The notes below the pieces were generated by a model. That model did not search any database. It was given only the letters and a program-made list of their open reading frames with translations, and had not been told where the DNA came from. Below are positions 25,295 through 34,829 of a stretch of 64,000 nucleotides of DNA, piece by piece. The position numbers and the translations under genes are program-made. The DNA is from an uncultured Desulfuromonadales bacterium (GTDB lineage: Bacteria; Desulfobacterota; Desulfuromonadia; Geobacterales; Pseudopelobacteraceae), in the NCBI GenBank assembly GCA_903868145.1, contig CAIPTY010000060.1, forward strand, positions 43,326 through 107,325, read 5' to 3'. Each line of letters starts with the position of its first letter. Within the stretch, counting starts at the first letter, position 1.

Positions 25295-28054
25295 ATGGCA
25301 AAGCCCGACTGGTACGATACCGATAACTGCGACACCCATGACAAGGGCGCACCCAAGTTCTGCAAGAAGTCAGAACCGGGTGAGGGAACGGAACGTTCCT
25401 GCGCCTACGACGGTGCCCGGGTCGTGCTCATGCCGATTACCGATGCGATCCACCTGGTGCATGGCCCGATTGCTTGTGCCGGCAACTCCTGGGATAATCG
25501 CGGCGCCCGCTCCTCAGACTCGCAGCTCTACCGGCGGGGTTTCACCACCGAAATGCTTGAGAACGACGTCATTTTTGGCGGCGAAAAGAAACTCTACAAG
25601 GCGATCCTTGATCTGGCGGAGCGCTACAAGGAGCAGGCCAGGGCCATCTTCGTTTATGCCACCTGTGTAACCGCCATGACCGGCGATGATGTGGAGGCGG
25701 TCTGCACGGCTGCGGCAGAGAAAGTTTCCATTCCGGTCATACCCGTCAATACCCCCGGCTTCATCGGCGACAAGAATATCGGCAACCGACTGGCTGGCGA
25801 GATTCTTTTCAAGTACGTGATCGGCACAACCGAACCGCCGTTTCTGGGGGAATATCCCATTAATCTCATTGGGGAATACAACATTGCCGGTGATCTGTGG
25901 GGCATGCTGCCGCTCTTTGACCGGCTGGGGATTCAGGTGCTGTCCTGCTTCAGCGGTGATGCCAAATTTGAAGAGCTGCGCTACGCACACCGGGCCAGGC
26001 TTAATATTATAATCTGCTCAAAATCACTCACGAATCTCGCCAAGAAGATGCAGAAGACCTACGGCATGCCATATCTGGAGGAGTCCTTCTACGGCATGAC
26101 CGATACCGCCAAGGCGTTGCGTGACATTGCCCGCGAACTGGACAATATCGTCAATGGCCTGGAGAAGCGGGTCATGCAGGATCGCGTGGAGCGGTTGATC
26201 GATGAGGAAGAGGCAAAATGCCGCGCCGCCATTGCCCCCTACCGGAAACGACTGGAAGGCAAGCGTGCGGTGCTCTTCACCGGCGGGGTCAAGACCTGGT
26301 CGATGGTCAACTCACTCAGCGAACTGGGGGTGGAGATCCTGGCGGCCGGGACGCAGAACTCGACCCTGGAAGATTTTTACCGCATGAAGGGGCTGATGCA
26401 CAAGGACGCCACAATCATTGAAGATACCTCGACGGCCGGCCTGCTGGCTGTCATGCGCGAAAAGATGCCCGACCTGATCGTTGCCGGCGGCAAGACAAAA
26501 TTTCTGGCACTCAAGACCAAGACCCCCTTTCTGGACATCAACCATGGACGTTCACACCCCTACGCCGGGTATGAAGGGATGGTGACCTTTGCCAGGCAGC
26601 TTGATATGACGGTAAATAATCCGATCTGGCCGGTCTTGAATGCCCCGGCGCCATGGGATAAGAGCGACGCGCAACTGCTGGAAAACCTGGCCGTATCCAC
26701 GGCTCATGCCGAAACCTTTCTGGCGGAGGATATTTCTGCCTCGCGGGTAACCGTGTCCAAAAAACCCGCCACCGTCAACCCGCAGAAAAACTCTCCTGCT
26801 CTGGGAGCGACCATGGCCTATCTGGGGATACACAACATGCTGGGTCTTCTGCATGGCGCCCAGGGATGCTCAACCTTTATCCGTCTGCAGCTCTCGCGGC
26901 ACTACAAGGAGTCAATCGCCCTGAATGCCACCGCCATGAGTGAGGACAGCGCCATTTTCGGAGGCTGGGATAACCTGAAAAAGGGGATCGGGCGAGTGAT
27001 CGAGAAATTTCATCCCCAGGTGGTCGGGGTGATGACTTCCGGCCTGACCGAGACCATGGGCGATGATGTGCAGAGCGCCATCGTTCACTTCCGCCAGGAA
27101 AATCCCCACATGGCTCACGTCCCGATCATCCATGCCGCAACGCCCGATTACTGCGGATCATTGCAGGAAGGGTACGCCATTGCGGTGGAGGCTATTGTCT
27201 CCAGCCTGGCCGAGGGTGGCGACATCGTTGCCGATCAGGTTAACCTGCTGCCGGGTGCGCACCTGACACCGGCGGATGTGGAAGAATTGAAGGAGCTGGT
27301 CGAATCCTTCGGCCTGACGGTGCTGACTATCCCGGATATCTCCAATGCAATGGACGGACATATCGATGACGTGGTTTCGCCCCTCTCAACCGGCGGCATA
27401 CCGGTGGAGGAGATCAGGAAAGCCGGACGAAGTGTTGCGACATTGTATGTGGGTGATTCGCTTGCCAAAGCAGCTCTCAGACTGAAGGAGAAATTCGGTA
27501 TTGCGCCCTACGGATTCACCTCGCTGACCGGCCTGGCCGAGACCGACCGCCTTATGGAAGTACTGTCTGCCATCAGCGGTCGCCCGATCCCGGAGAAACA
27601 CCGCCGCTGGCGTTCGCGGCTGATGGACGCCATGGTGGACAGCCATTATCAGTTCGGCACAAAAAAGGTGGCACTGGCATTGGAGTCTGACAACCTCAAG
27701 ACATTAACCGGTTTCCTGGCCGGCATGGGGTGTGAGATTCAGGCTGCGATCTCCGCCACCCGCACCAGAGGGCTTGACGGGCTCCCCAGCAAAAACGTCT
27801 TTGTCGGCGATCTGGAGGATCTGGAGTCGGCAGCAGCGGGTGCCGATCTGATCGTAGCCAATTCCAACGGCCGTCAGGCTGCGGGAAAACTTAAAATCGG
27901 CGCACACCTGCGAGCCGGTCTGCCGGTATTCGACCGACTTGGCGCCCACCAGAAGGTATGGGTCGGCTATCGCGGTACGCTGAATCTGGTTTTCGAGGTG
28001 GCAAATCTGTTTCAGGCGAATGCCAAAGAGGCGCAGAAACTGGCACACAATTAA
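25295..28054 (+). CDS. nifEN: Fused NifE-NifN cofactor scaffold protein
   Basis: Scaffold on which the NifB-co-derived cluster is matured to FeMo-co before insertion into NifDK. A single 919-aa frame covers NifE (about 1-450) and NifN (about 480-919). NifE features include PITDAIHLVHGPIACAGNSW, ATCVTAMTGDDV and SHPYAGYEG. NifN begins near NSPALGATMAYLGIHNMLGL and includes LLHGAQGCSTFIRL, MSEDSAIFGGWDNL and TSGLTETMGDDV. The linker between them (about 455-480) carries no stop. Fused nifEN is known in Geobacter relatives. ATG 25295 follows CCAAGGAAACGAAC. First gene of nifEN-nifX-ferredoxin-NifX-like-draT. Confidence 0.96.
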   Translation: MAKPDWYDTDNCDTHDKGAPKFCKKSEPGEGTERSCAYDGARVVLMPITDAIHLVHGPIACAGNSWDNRGARSSDSQLYRRGFTTEMLENDVIFGGEKKLYKAILDLAERYKEQARAIFVYATCVTAMTGDDVEAVCTAAAEKVSIPVIPVNTPGFIGDKNIGNRLAGEILFKYVIGTTEPPFLGEYPINLIGEYNIAGDLWGMLPLFDRLGIQVLSCFSGDAKFEELRYAHRARLNIIICSKSLTNLAKKMQKTYGMPYLEESFYGMTDTAKALRDIARELDNIVNGLEKRVMQDRVERLIDEEEAKCRAAIAPYRKRLEGKRAVLFTGGVKTWSMVNSLSELGVEILAAGTQNSTLEDFYRMKGLMHKDATIIEDTSTAGLLAVMREKMPDLIVAGGKTKFLALKTKTPFLDINHGRSHPYAGYEGMVTFARQLDMTVNNPIWPVLNAPAPWDKSDAQLLENLAVSTAHAETFLAEDISASRVTVSKKPATVNPQKNSPALGATMAYLGIHNMLGLLHGAQGCSTFIRLQLSRHYKESIALNATAMSEDSAIFGGWDNLKKGIGRVIEKFHPQVVGVMTSGLTETMGDDVQSAIVHFRQENPHMAHVPIIHAATPDYCGSLQEGYAIAVEAIVSSLAEGGDIVADQVNLLPGAHLTPADVEELKELVESFGLTVLTIPDISNAMDGHIDDVVSPLSTGGIPVEEIRKAGRSVATLYVGDSLAKAALRLKEKFGIAPYGFTSLTGLAETDRLMEVLSAISGRPIPEKHRRWRSRLMDAMVDSHYQFGTKKVALALESDNLKTLTGFLAGMGCEIQAAISATRTRGLDGLPSKNVFVGDLEDLESAAAGADLIVANSNGRQAAGKLKIGAHLRAGLPVFDRLGAHQKVWVGYRGTLNLVFEVANLFQANAKEAQKLAHN

Positions 28055-28078
28055 ATTCAATCTGCCACGGGGGGACAT

Positions 28079-28465
28079 ATGAAAGTCGCATTCACAACAT
28101 CAACAGGAGAAGTTATCGATCAGCACTTCGGCCAGTGCCAGAGTTTTCACATCTGGGAAGTAGGGCCGGATGAAGCCAGTTTTCTGGAGTCAGTAAGTGT
28201 GGGCGAGCACGGCAGTGATGAGGAAGACCGTATTGCCGCCCGGGCGAAGATCCTTTCCGACTGTGCCATCGTCTACACCATGCAGATAGGCGGCCCGGCA
28301 GCTGCCAAACTGGTGGCTCATAGGATACATCCGATGAAAACCAACGGTGAAGTCAGCCTGAAGGAGACGCTGGAGCGGTTTCAAGAGGTTCTGCGCGGAA
28401 ACCCGCCACCCTGGTTGCGTAAAGCAATGAACAAAGGACACGAAACATCATTTATGGAAGATTGA
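28079..28465 (+). CDS. nifX: NifX-family FeMo cofactor carrier
   Basis: 128-aa member of the NifX/NafY/NifB-C-terminal family that binds NifB-co or VK-cluster during cofactor synthesis. N-terminus MKVAFTTSTGEVIDQHFGQC has the family DQHFG motif. The core AKILSDCAIVYTMQIGGPAA follows, and the C-terminus has NPPPWLRKAMNKG, typical of true NifX. ATG 28079 follows GGGGGGACAT. It follows nifEN by 24 bases. Confidence 0.9.
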   Translation: MKVAFTTSTGEVIDQHFGQCQSFHIWEVGPDEASFLESVSVGEHGSDEEDRIAARAKILSDCAIVYTMQIGGPAAAKLVAHRIHPMKTNGEVSLKETLERFQEVLRGNPPPWLRKAMNKGHETSFMED

Positions 28466-28517
28466 GGGACAGCAGCATCTCGGGAACGTAACACCACTAC
28501 ACAAGGAGGAATACAAA

Positions 28518-28802
28518 ATGTCATTTACCACCGGATTGACCAAAGACGGACATGAGTGGACACCACAATTCATCAAGGCTATCGAGAAAGATCTGTGCAT
28601 CGGATGTGGGCGCTGCTACAAGGCATGCGCCATGGATGTGCTGGCATACGAAGAGGTTGATAGCGAGGAAACAGCCAAGGCCTATATGACGGTTGCCAAT
28701 GCCGGAAATTGTATCGGCTGTCAGGCCTGCGGGCGGACCTGCCCGAAAAAGTGTTTCTCGTTCGAGCCGGTTGAAGTTCACGCCTACGGGTATACTTCGT
28801 AG
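28518..28802 (+). CDS. fdxB: Nif-specific 2[4Fe-4S] ferredoxin (ferredoxin III type)
   Basis: Small electron carrier of 94 aa, probably serving NifEN/NifB or nitrogenase. Two 4Fe-4S motifs are visible: CIGCGRCYKACAMD and CIGCQACGRTCPKKC, with an insertion between them (about residues 50-65) and the N-terminal signature TGLTKDGHEWTPQFI that marks nif-specific ferredoxin III. ATG 28518 follows the strong site CAAGGAGGAATACAAA. Confidence 0.9.
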   Translation: MSFTTGLTKDGHEWTPQFIKAIEKDLCIGCGRCYKACAMDVLAYEEVDSEETAKAYMTVANAGNCIGCQACGRTCPKKCFSFEPVEVHAYGYTS

Positions 28803-28895
28803 GGCAGGAGCGCTTTTCTTTTCTGAAGCAACAAGCACAGGTGTCAAAATCCGGGCAGGACCTGTGTCCGGGGGCCTTTGCAGTGGAGGTGGAGT

Positions 28896-29225
28896 ATGCT
28901 GATTGCAGTTGCATCAAAGGATGGCAGGGAGATCAACCAGCATTTCGGCCACGCCGAGCGTTTTCTGATCTATGATGTTGAGAACGGCGATGCCCGGTTG
29001 GTGGACGAGAAGCTGGTTGACCGTTATTGCAGCTTCGACCCGGAGCATCCTCTGCGCGGCCATCTTCTGAAAGGGATTGCCGAGGCGCTTGACGGTTGTC
29101 GGGCGGTTGTAACAGCACAGATGGGTGACCACCCGAAAGGTGAACTGGAAAAGCTGGGAGTAGAACCGTTCGTGACCAGCGGCCCCATAAAGGTTACCCT
29201 GGTGGAGCTGGCAAAAATTCTGTAG
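28896..29225 (+). CDS. NifX/NifB-C-terminal-domain protein
   Basis: 109-aa dinitrogenase iron-molybdenum cofactor biosynthesis domain protein. It has the family motif DGREINQHFGHAERFLIYDV and the C-terminal AVVTAQMGDHPKGELEKLGV. Because NifB here lacks its usual C-terminal NifX-like domain, this free-standing protein may supply that function; this is inference. ATG 28896 follows TGGAGGTGGAGT. It lies between the ferredoxin gene and draT. Confidence 0.85.
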   Translation: MLIAVASKDGREINQHFGHAERFLIYDVENGDARLVDEKLVDRYCSFDPEHPLRGHLLKGIAEALDGCRAVVTAQMGDHPKGELEKLGVEPFVTSGPIKVTLVELAKIL

Positions 29226-29273
29226 CTGCGCACCACACTACATCTCTGCGTCACAATGAGGTGATGACCCGTC

Positions 29274-30074
29274 ATGCAAAACGGCTCCTTTAACTACTGC
29301 AACCTGCCGCCCTGGGTTATCGCCTCACGCCATTTCAATGACAATCCGCAACGTCTTGAAATCCAGGGGGTCAAGGAGAGTAACCGGTTCTTTTTTGACA
29401 AGCTCGCCACGCTTGACAGCCAGGAGGAGCGGGCCTTAACCTTCAACGACTACATGTCGGTAAAGTTTCAGCTCCATAACTGGCAGGACCAGACCGACTC
29501 TGCCCGGAAAAGCATCAAAAACAGCTATCTCCGCTATCTCCGTGGCTGGATGATGGACTCCAACTCCATCGAAGGAGCGGTGCTCAAGCGCTGGGTGGAG
29601 AGTCGAATGGGCATTACTCCCACGTTTCATCGTGCCCGCACGGCAAACATACATGACGAGGCCTATTTCAACTACTCGGTTGATGTTATGAAGGGGAGTT
29701 CACGTACCAATGCAATCCAGTCCCAGCTGGATTTACTCTACGAATACTGCCAGTTCGAGCTGCCGCGCAAATATTCCCAAAAAACAGGCATCCTGCTCTA
29801 CCGCGGCACCTACGATGCAAGCGAGCATGATGTCATCGAGCAGATAAACAAGCGCAACCAGATAGTTCGCTTGAATAATCTGGTGTCATTCACGTCTGAT
29901 GAAGAGCGGGCATGGGAATTTGGATCAACAGTCTGGGAGGTTCTGGTGCCGCTCTGCAAAATATTCTTTTTCAATGACCTGCTGCCTGGCAGCATTCTGA
30001 AAGGTGAAGGAGAGTATCTGATCATTGGCGGAGAATATCAGGTTCGTCAGGTGATGTGCACGGTTTCGACGTAG
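29274..30074 (+). CDS. draT: NAD+-dinitrogen-reductase ADP-ribosyltransferase
   Basis: Transfers ADP-ribose from NAD to the NifH arginine, switching nitrogenase off under ammonium or energy stress. The 266-aa protein matches DraT: N-terminal FNYCNLPPWVIASRHFNDNP, the TPTFHRARTANIHDEAYF region, LLYRGTYDASEH with the NAD-binding Arg, and VSFTSDEERAWEFGSTVWEV with the downstream acidic loop. ATG 29274 follows GAGGTGATGACCCGTC. It closes the nifEN operon, so it should be induced together with nitrogenase. Confidence 0.92.
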   Translation: MQNGSFNYCNLPPWVIASRHFNDNPQRLEIQGVKESNRFFFDKLATLDSQEERALTFNDYMSVKFQLHNWQDQTDSARKSIKNSYLRYLRGWMMDSNSIEGAVLKRWVESRMGITPTFHRARTANIHDEAYFNYSVDVMKGSSRTNAIQSQLDLLYEYCQFELPRKYSQKTGILLYRGTYDASEHDVIEQINKRNQIVRLNNLVSFTSDEERAWEFGSTVWEVLVPLCKIFFFNDLLPGSILKGEGEYLIIGGEYQVRQVMCTVST

Positions 30075-30203
30075 GGCAATAATATCTCACCACGACCGTT
30101 GCTGTTTTATGGAACCCCTTTTGTACGCCTGCCTACCCCTCATCGCCCATCTGTCATAACCTACTGTAGTATAACACATTTTTATGTGTGCACAATTCCG
30201 ATA

Positions 30204-30223
30204 CCGGGCGACCCCGGCTTTTT
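30204..30223 (+). terminator. Intrinsic terminator after draT
   Basis: CCGGG (30204-30208) and CCCGG (30213-30217) with a four-base loop, followed by CTTTTTG. It ends the nifEN-draT operon about 130 bases after the draT stop. Confidence 0.65.
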
Positions 30224-30353
30224 GTGTCTCTATGCCTTTTCAGTGGCTTTTTTGTAGGAGAATTGTCCGTGTTCCAGTATATTCGGGAGGTGAAATGAGG
30301 GAAAACATCCCAGCAGGCTGACATCCACTCCTCACAAAATGGGAAGAGACTTC

Positions 30354-31334
30354 ATGCAGTTGACTGACTCCCTCGGGAGAAATATAAACTATCTGCGTTT
30401 GTCGGTGACCGATCGCTGCAACATGCGCTGTTTCTACTGCATGCCCAAAGAGGGAGTCGTCAAAAAGCAGCATGACGCAGTGCTTTCCTACGAGGAACTG
30501 CTGCTGATCGCCGAGACCTCCGTGGGGATCGGGATCGAGAAGATCCGCATCACCGGGGGAGAACCGCTTGTTCGATCGGGCATCGTCGGCTTTCTGGCAC
30601 GACTGACTGCAATTCCCGGCCTGAGGCATCTGGCGCTGACCACCAACGGCATGCTGCTGCCCGAGATGGCAGCCGACCTGTACCATGCCGGCGTACAGCG
30701 GCTGAACATCAGCCTGGACTCGCTCAACCCGGCAACCTTTTCCGAAATCACCCGTGGCGGGGATCTGAAGAAGGTTCTGGCCGGTCTGGATGCAGCCGAG
30801 CAGGCCGGTTTTCCGCCGCCAAAGATCAACTGTGTCATCATGCGGGGGGTCAACGATGGGGAAATCCTGTCATTTGCCGAGATGACCCGCATGCGAGGCT
30901 GCGCGGTGCGCTTCATCGAGTACATGCCGGTGGTCAAAGAAGAGGGATGGCAGCGTTACTGCATCTCCGGCGAAGAGATTCTGAAACGTATCGCCGCCGA
31001 CTATCCGCTGGAGCCGGTTGACAAAGGCGCCTTCGCCGGTCCTTCACGGGATTTTCGCATACCGGGCGCTCAGGGCAGCATCGGCATCATCACCGCCGTA
31101 TCCGGGCATTTCTGCAGTGACTGTAACCGCATCCGCGTCACCTCCACCGGGCAGGCCAAGGGGTGTCTGTTCGCCGATGAGAAGACCGATCTGCTTCCCT
31201 GTCTGCGGCCTCCGGACCGGGCGCGGCTGGCAGAGGTTTTGAAGGTGATTATCTCGACCAAGCCTGAGCGGCACGGCATCTCCTGTGACGGCTACGGTCA
31301 CCGGAACTTTACAATGGCACAGGTAGGAGGATAA
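30354..31334 (+). CDS. moaA: GTP 3',8-cyclase (molybdenum cofactor synthesis)
   Basis: Radical SAM enzyme for the first step of molybdopterin synthesis. The N-terminal cluster motif CNMRCFYC and the C-terminal cluster cysteines (FCSDCNRIRV ... KGCLF) are present, and it ends in the required Gly-Gly dipeptide (AQVGG). I chose ATG 30354 because GGGAAGAG lies just upstream; an in-frame ATG at 30339 has no ribosome site. 326 aa. Next to a MOSC gene four bases downstream, a usual partner. Confidence 0.94.
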   Translation: MQLTDSLGRNINYLRLSVTDRCNMRCFYCMPKEGVVKKQHDAVLSYEELLLIAETSVGIGIEKIRITGGEPLVRSGIVGFLARLTAIPGLRHLALTTNGMLLPEMAADLYHAGVQRLNISLDSLNPATFSEITRGGDLKKVLAGLDAAEQAGFPPPKINCVIMRGVNDGEILSFAEMTRMRGCAVRFIEYMPVVKEEGWQRYCISGEEILKRIAADYPLEPVDKGAFAGPSRDFRIPGAQGSIGIITAVSGHFCSDCNRIRVTSTGQAKGCLFADEKTDLLPCLRPPDRARLAEVLKVIISTKPERHGISCDGYGHRNFTMAQVGG

Positions 31335-31338
31335 CGGC

Positions 31339-31767
31339 ATGGCACAGGTTGTAGCGGTCTGCATCAGCGAGAACAAGGGTGAACGCAAGACTCCGGTCGA
31401 GGCGGTCGAACTGCGGGAGAACCACGGCATCATGGGAGACGCCCATGCCGGTGAGTGGCACCGCCAGGTGAGTCTGCTGGCGTCGGAGAGCATCGACAAG
31501 ATGCGGGCGCTGGGACTGGATGTGGATTCGGGCGACTTCGCCGAGAACATCACCACCAGCGGCATCGAGCTGGTCAGCCTGCCCGTGGGCAGCCATTTAC
31601 AGGTCGGGAAAACCCTGCTTGAGGTAACCCAGATCGGCAAGGAGTGTCACACCCGCTGTGCCATTTTCTACCAGGCAGGGGACTGTGTCATGCCCAAAGA
31701 AGGCATCTTTGCCAGGGTGATTACCGGCGGTAGTGTGAAACCGGGTGATGTGATACTAAGCGTCTGA
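31339..31767 (+). CDS. MOSC domain protein
   Basis: 142-aa protein made of one MOSC domain, the module that handles molybdopterin-bound sulfur in molybdenum-cofactor sulfurases. It has the MGDAHAGEWHRQVSLLA stretch, GDFAENITTSGIEL and the conserved Cys in GKECHTRCAIF. It begins 4 bases after moaA, so the two are an operon. In many anaerobes a MOSC protein of this size accompanies moa genes; the exact reaction is not established. Confidence 0.88.
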   Translation: MAQVVAVCISENKGERKTPVEAVELRENHGIMGDAHAGEWHRQVSLLASESIDKMRALGLDVDSGDFAENITTSGIELVSLPVGSHLQVGKTLLEVTQIGKECHTRCAIFYQAGDCVMPKEGIFARVITGGSVKPGDVILSV

Positions 31768-31787
31768 TTCGACTGCTGATCCTCAAA

Positions 31788-31818
31788 ATGCGTATTCTGT
31801 CGCATCTCCCGTTTTTTT
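31788..31818 (+). terminator. Possible terminator after the MOSC gene
   Basis: ATGCG (31788-31792) and CGCAT with an eight-base loop, then CTCCCG and a seven-T run. The stem is short. Confidence 0.35.
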
Positions 31819-31888
31819 CTTTGCCTCCCCTCTCCGATTGCGGGTAATATGTCCGCGCTAATCCGACTTTCCAAGGAATTCAGACTAT

Positions 31889-34228
31889 ATGAGCACGGAC
31901 GACCAGAAAAAGGAAAAGATCACCAAGGAACTTCAGGGCATGGCGCTGGCAGCGGTTGGCCTCTTCATTCTGCTTGCATTTCTGACCTTCAACACCGCCG
32001 ATGTTTCCTGGAACAGTTACTCAAACGAGGGGGGCGTTCACAACATGGGGGGTCGCCTGGGCGCCCAGGTAGCCGACCTCTTCTTCAGTTGTTTCGGTCT
32101 GGCCTCCTATCTGGTGCCGATCGCTCTCCTGTACATGGCCTATACCCTGCTCCGTTTCAAGGAGATCCGGCTGAGATCCTACAAGCTGCTGGCTTCGTTC
32201 GGGCTGATTTTCTCGCTATCGGGACTTTTCTCCTTTTTCCGTGACACGACCACGCTTTTCAATCAGGAGGTCGCCACCGGCGGCGCCATCGGCAAATTGA
32301 CCACGGCCTTTCTCAAGTCATTCGTCGGTTCGACAGGTGCCATGCTGGTGCTGTTGCCGCTTCTGGCCGCTTCGATAATGATCCTGTCCAAATTTTCATT
32401 CGTCCTTTTTGCCGGTTGGTGGCTGGAGACCTTCAAGCATAAATGGCTGGCCTGGCAGGAGCGGCGAGCCCATGAGCGGCAGGAACAGCAGCGGGAAAAA
32501 GCCCGGCTGGAAGGCATGCCTGAGCCGACGACAGGACCGGTCATCAAACCGGCTGCCGCACCGCCTCCCCCCCCCACCCTTTTCAAGCGCGAAAAAGAGA
32601 AGAAAAAGGAGGCGGCAAAAACCGCACCGGTACAGGAAGCATTTGCTTTTCTCAAGGCTGACGGGGAGTTCCACACCCCCCCGTTCAATCTGCTTGATCA
32701 GCCACCCGTAGATGAGCACACCCTTGACCGGGAAACCCTGACCATGAATGGCCGTCTGCTGGAGAAGAAGCTGAAAGACTACGGCATCGACGGCGAGGTG
32801 GTGGAAATCTGCCCCGGTCCGGTCATCACCATGTATGAATATTCCCCGGCTCCGGGCATTAAAATCAGCAAGATTGCGGGATTGGCCGATGACCTGACCA
32901 TGGCGCTGCAGGCCATGTCGATCCGCATCGTGGCGCCGATCCCCGGCAAAGGTGTGGTGGGCATCGAGGTTCCTAATCGCGATCGCGAGATGGTTTTCCT
33001 GCGGGAAATTTTCAATTGCGAAGCCTTCCATCACAATAAGATGAAGCTTCCGCTGGCACTCGGCAAGGATATCGCCGGACAACCGGTCATTGCTGACCTG
33101 GCCCGGGCACCCCACCTGCTGGTGGCCGGAGCCACCGGCATGGGCAAGTCGGTCTCCATCAACACCATGATCCTGTCGCTGCTCTACACTTCCACCCCCA
33201 AGGATGTGCGCATGATCATGGTCGATCCCAAGATGCTGGAATTTTCCATGTACGAAGGCATACCGCACCTGCTGCTGCCGGTGGTGACCGAGCCCAAGAA
33301 GGCCTCGCTTGCCCTTAAATGGGCAGTGAACGAAATGGAGCGGCGCTATCAGCTCCTGTCCGACAAGGGTGTCCGCAGTATTGAATCCTACAACAAGAAA
33401 CTGGCCGGTGAACTGGAGCAGGAGGAACTGAACGCCGCCAGCGATGCCGAGATTATTGAAGAGCTGGAAGAGATCATCGAAGACACGGATGCGGCTGTCG
33501 ATCCCATACCCTTCGCGGTTGATGACGAGAGCGAGCTGGTACACTGCCATCTGCCCTACATTGTGGTGATCGTTGACGAACTGGCTGACCTGATGATGGT
33601 GGCCGGTCGCGATGTGGAGGAACACATCGCCCGACTGGCGCAGAAGGCCCGCGCCTCAGGTATTCATCTGATCCTGGCTACCCAGCGCCCCTCGGTGGAT
33701 GTCATCACCGGCCTGATCAAGGCCAACCTCCCCACCCGCATCGCCTTCAAGGTCTCCTCCAAGGTTGATTCACGCACTATTCTGGACGGCAATGGCGCCG
33801 AAGCGTTGCTGGGTAACGGCGACATGCTCTACATGCCGCCGGGGACATCACTGATTCAGCGACTGCACGGCTCGTTCGTATCCGATGCAGAGGTTCAGCG
33901 CGTGGTGGATTTCCTCAAGAAGCAGGGCAAGCCGGTCTATGAAAAATCCATACTGGAGATGAAGGACACGGATGAAAAGGGTGGCAGCGGAGATGAGGAG
34001 GAGCAGGATGAACGATGGGAAGATGCCTTGCGGGTTGTGCTCGAAACGCGCCAAGCCAGTATTTCCAATGTGCAGCGCCGTCTGCGCATCGGTTACAACC
34101 GCGCCGCACGGATCGTGGAGATGATGGAGAGCGAAGGAATGATCGCCCCCGGAGACGGTACCAGCAAGCCGCGCGAGATCTATACGGACGTTATCAATGC
34201 CTATCTGAACTCGCAGTTGACGAGGTAA
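31889..34228 (+). CDS. ftsK: DNA translocase FtsK/SpoIIIE
   Basis: Septal DNA pump that clears chromosomes during division. The 779-aa protein has four N-terminal membrane segments (about residues 20-190), a Pro-rich linker (about 210-260), the FtsK alpha/beta region, the Walker A loop GATGMGKSVSINTM near 415, Walker B (IVVIVDELADLMMVAG) near 560, and the C-terminal gamma winged helix (SISNVQRRLRIGYNRAARIV) that reads KOPS sequences. ATG 31889 follows CAAGGAATTC. Confidence 0.96.
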   Translation: MSTDDQKKEKITKELQGMALAAVGLFILLAFLTFNTADVSWNSYSNEGGVHNMGGRLGAQVADLFFSCFGLASYLVPIALLYMAYTLLRFKEIRLRSYKLLASFGLIFSLSGLFSFFRDTTTLFNQEVATGGAIGKLTTAFLKSFVGSTGAMLVLLPLLAASIMILSKFSFVLFAGWWLETFKHKWLAWQERRAHERQEQQREKARLEGMPEPTTGPVIKPAAAPPPPPTLFKREKEKKKEAAKTAPVQEAFAFLKADGEFHTPPFNLLDQPPVDEHTLDRETLTMNGRLLEKKLKDYGIDGEVVEICPGPVITMYEYSPAPGIKISKIAGLADDLTMALQAMSIRIVAPIPGKGVVGIEVPNRDREMVFLREIFNCEAFHHNKMKLPLALGKDIAGQPVIADLARAPHLLVAGATGMGKSVSINTMILSLLYTSTPKDVRMIMVDPKMLEFSMYEGIPHLLLPVVTEPKKASLALKWAVNEMERRYQLLSDKGVRSIESYNKKLAGELEQEELNAASDAEIIEELEEIIEDTDAAVDPIPFAVDDESELVHCHLPYIVVIVDELADLMMVAGRDVEEHIARLAQKARASGIHLILATQRPSVDVITGLIKANLPTRIAFKVSSKVDSRTILDGNGAEALLGNGDMLYMPPGTSLIQRLHGSFVSDAEVQRVVDFLKKQGKPVYEKSILEMKDTDEKGGSGDEEEQDERWEDALRVVLETRQASISNVQRRLRIGYNRAARIVEMMESEGMIAPGDGTSKPREIYTDVINAYLNSQLTR

Positions 34229-34367
34229 GAGGACATACAAAGTATTCAAGAAATACTTGATACGATTCAACTTGCGAAACAACATCTTGCTTCAACATAC
34301 AAGTTTCATGAGTTTGGTGTTTTTGGTTTGGTAATGATTACGGAGAACATCGTAGAGCATATATTGG

Positions 34368-34829
34368 TTAAGTTGCCTTCTTGCTTGTGGAGTCAATTAA
34401 CGGTGATGTTGACTTCTGGACAGTCGACAACTGGGCCAGGTCGTTTGCCAGAGATGTCCTGTCGTGAGTAAGAGTCTGAGGTTCCGTATATGTTGCTTTC
34501 TGAGCTGTATCAGTTGATTTGGGTTCGGTATATGCGGGTTTGGGAGGCGTGTACGTGGTCTTGAATATGGCATCATTGGCCGTGGCTGTGATACCCAGAT
34601 ACTGATTTATGGTTTTTGTGTCCAGGCCTAATTTCGCCGAAATGAAGGCGACCGAATACCCGGCGAGCTTCATCGCCTTTGCTTTTGCTTCACTCGTGAG
34701 AACAACCTGATCCGTGTTTGAAGCAGAAGCCTGAGTCGGTTTGAGAGCCTGATACGACCTCTTTGCCGGGGTTACCAATGCCGGGCTTATTCCTGATGTA
34801 CTGTATAGTCCTGCTGCCTCAACTGCCAC
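34368..34829 (-). CDS. Unrecognised protein with a helix-turn-helix-like segment
   Basis: 153 aa from GTG 34829 with GGGGGTGAT upstream. The middle (about residues 42-80: VVLTSEAKAKAMKLAGYSVA then KLGLDTKTINQYLGI) resembles a small helix-turn-helix of the type seen in short Geobacter proteins, and the rest is a Thr/Pro/Lys-rich low-complexity tail with repeated YTEP/YTPP-like units. No transmembrane segment. I cannot assign a function. It begins the accessory stretch to the right of ftsK. The adjacent stretch 34830-35247 holds only the sigma-54 promoter below as far as I can see. Confidence 0.55.
   Translation of the reverse strand: MAVEAAGLYSTSGISPALVTPAKRSYQALKPTQASASNTDQVVLTSEAKAKAMKLAGYSVAFISAKLGLDTKTINQYLGITATANDAIFKTTYTPPKPAYTEPKSTDTAQKATYTEPQTLTHDRTSLANDLAQLSTVQKSTSPLIDSTSKKAT

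Noticed and set aside
28836..28866. CACAGGT/ACCTGTG hairpin before the NifX-domain gene as an ANTAR site
   Set aside because: The loop is 17 bases, not six, and no terminator T tract follows.
30230..30353. Molybdenum-cofactor riboswitch upstream of moaA
   Set aside because: A small GGG/CCC hairpin and an imperfect GGAG/CTCC pairing are visible, but I could not match the ordered conserved segments of the Moco motif.
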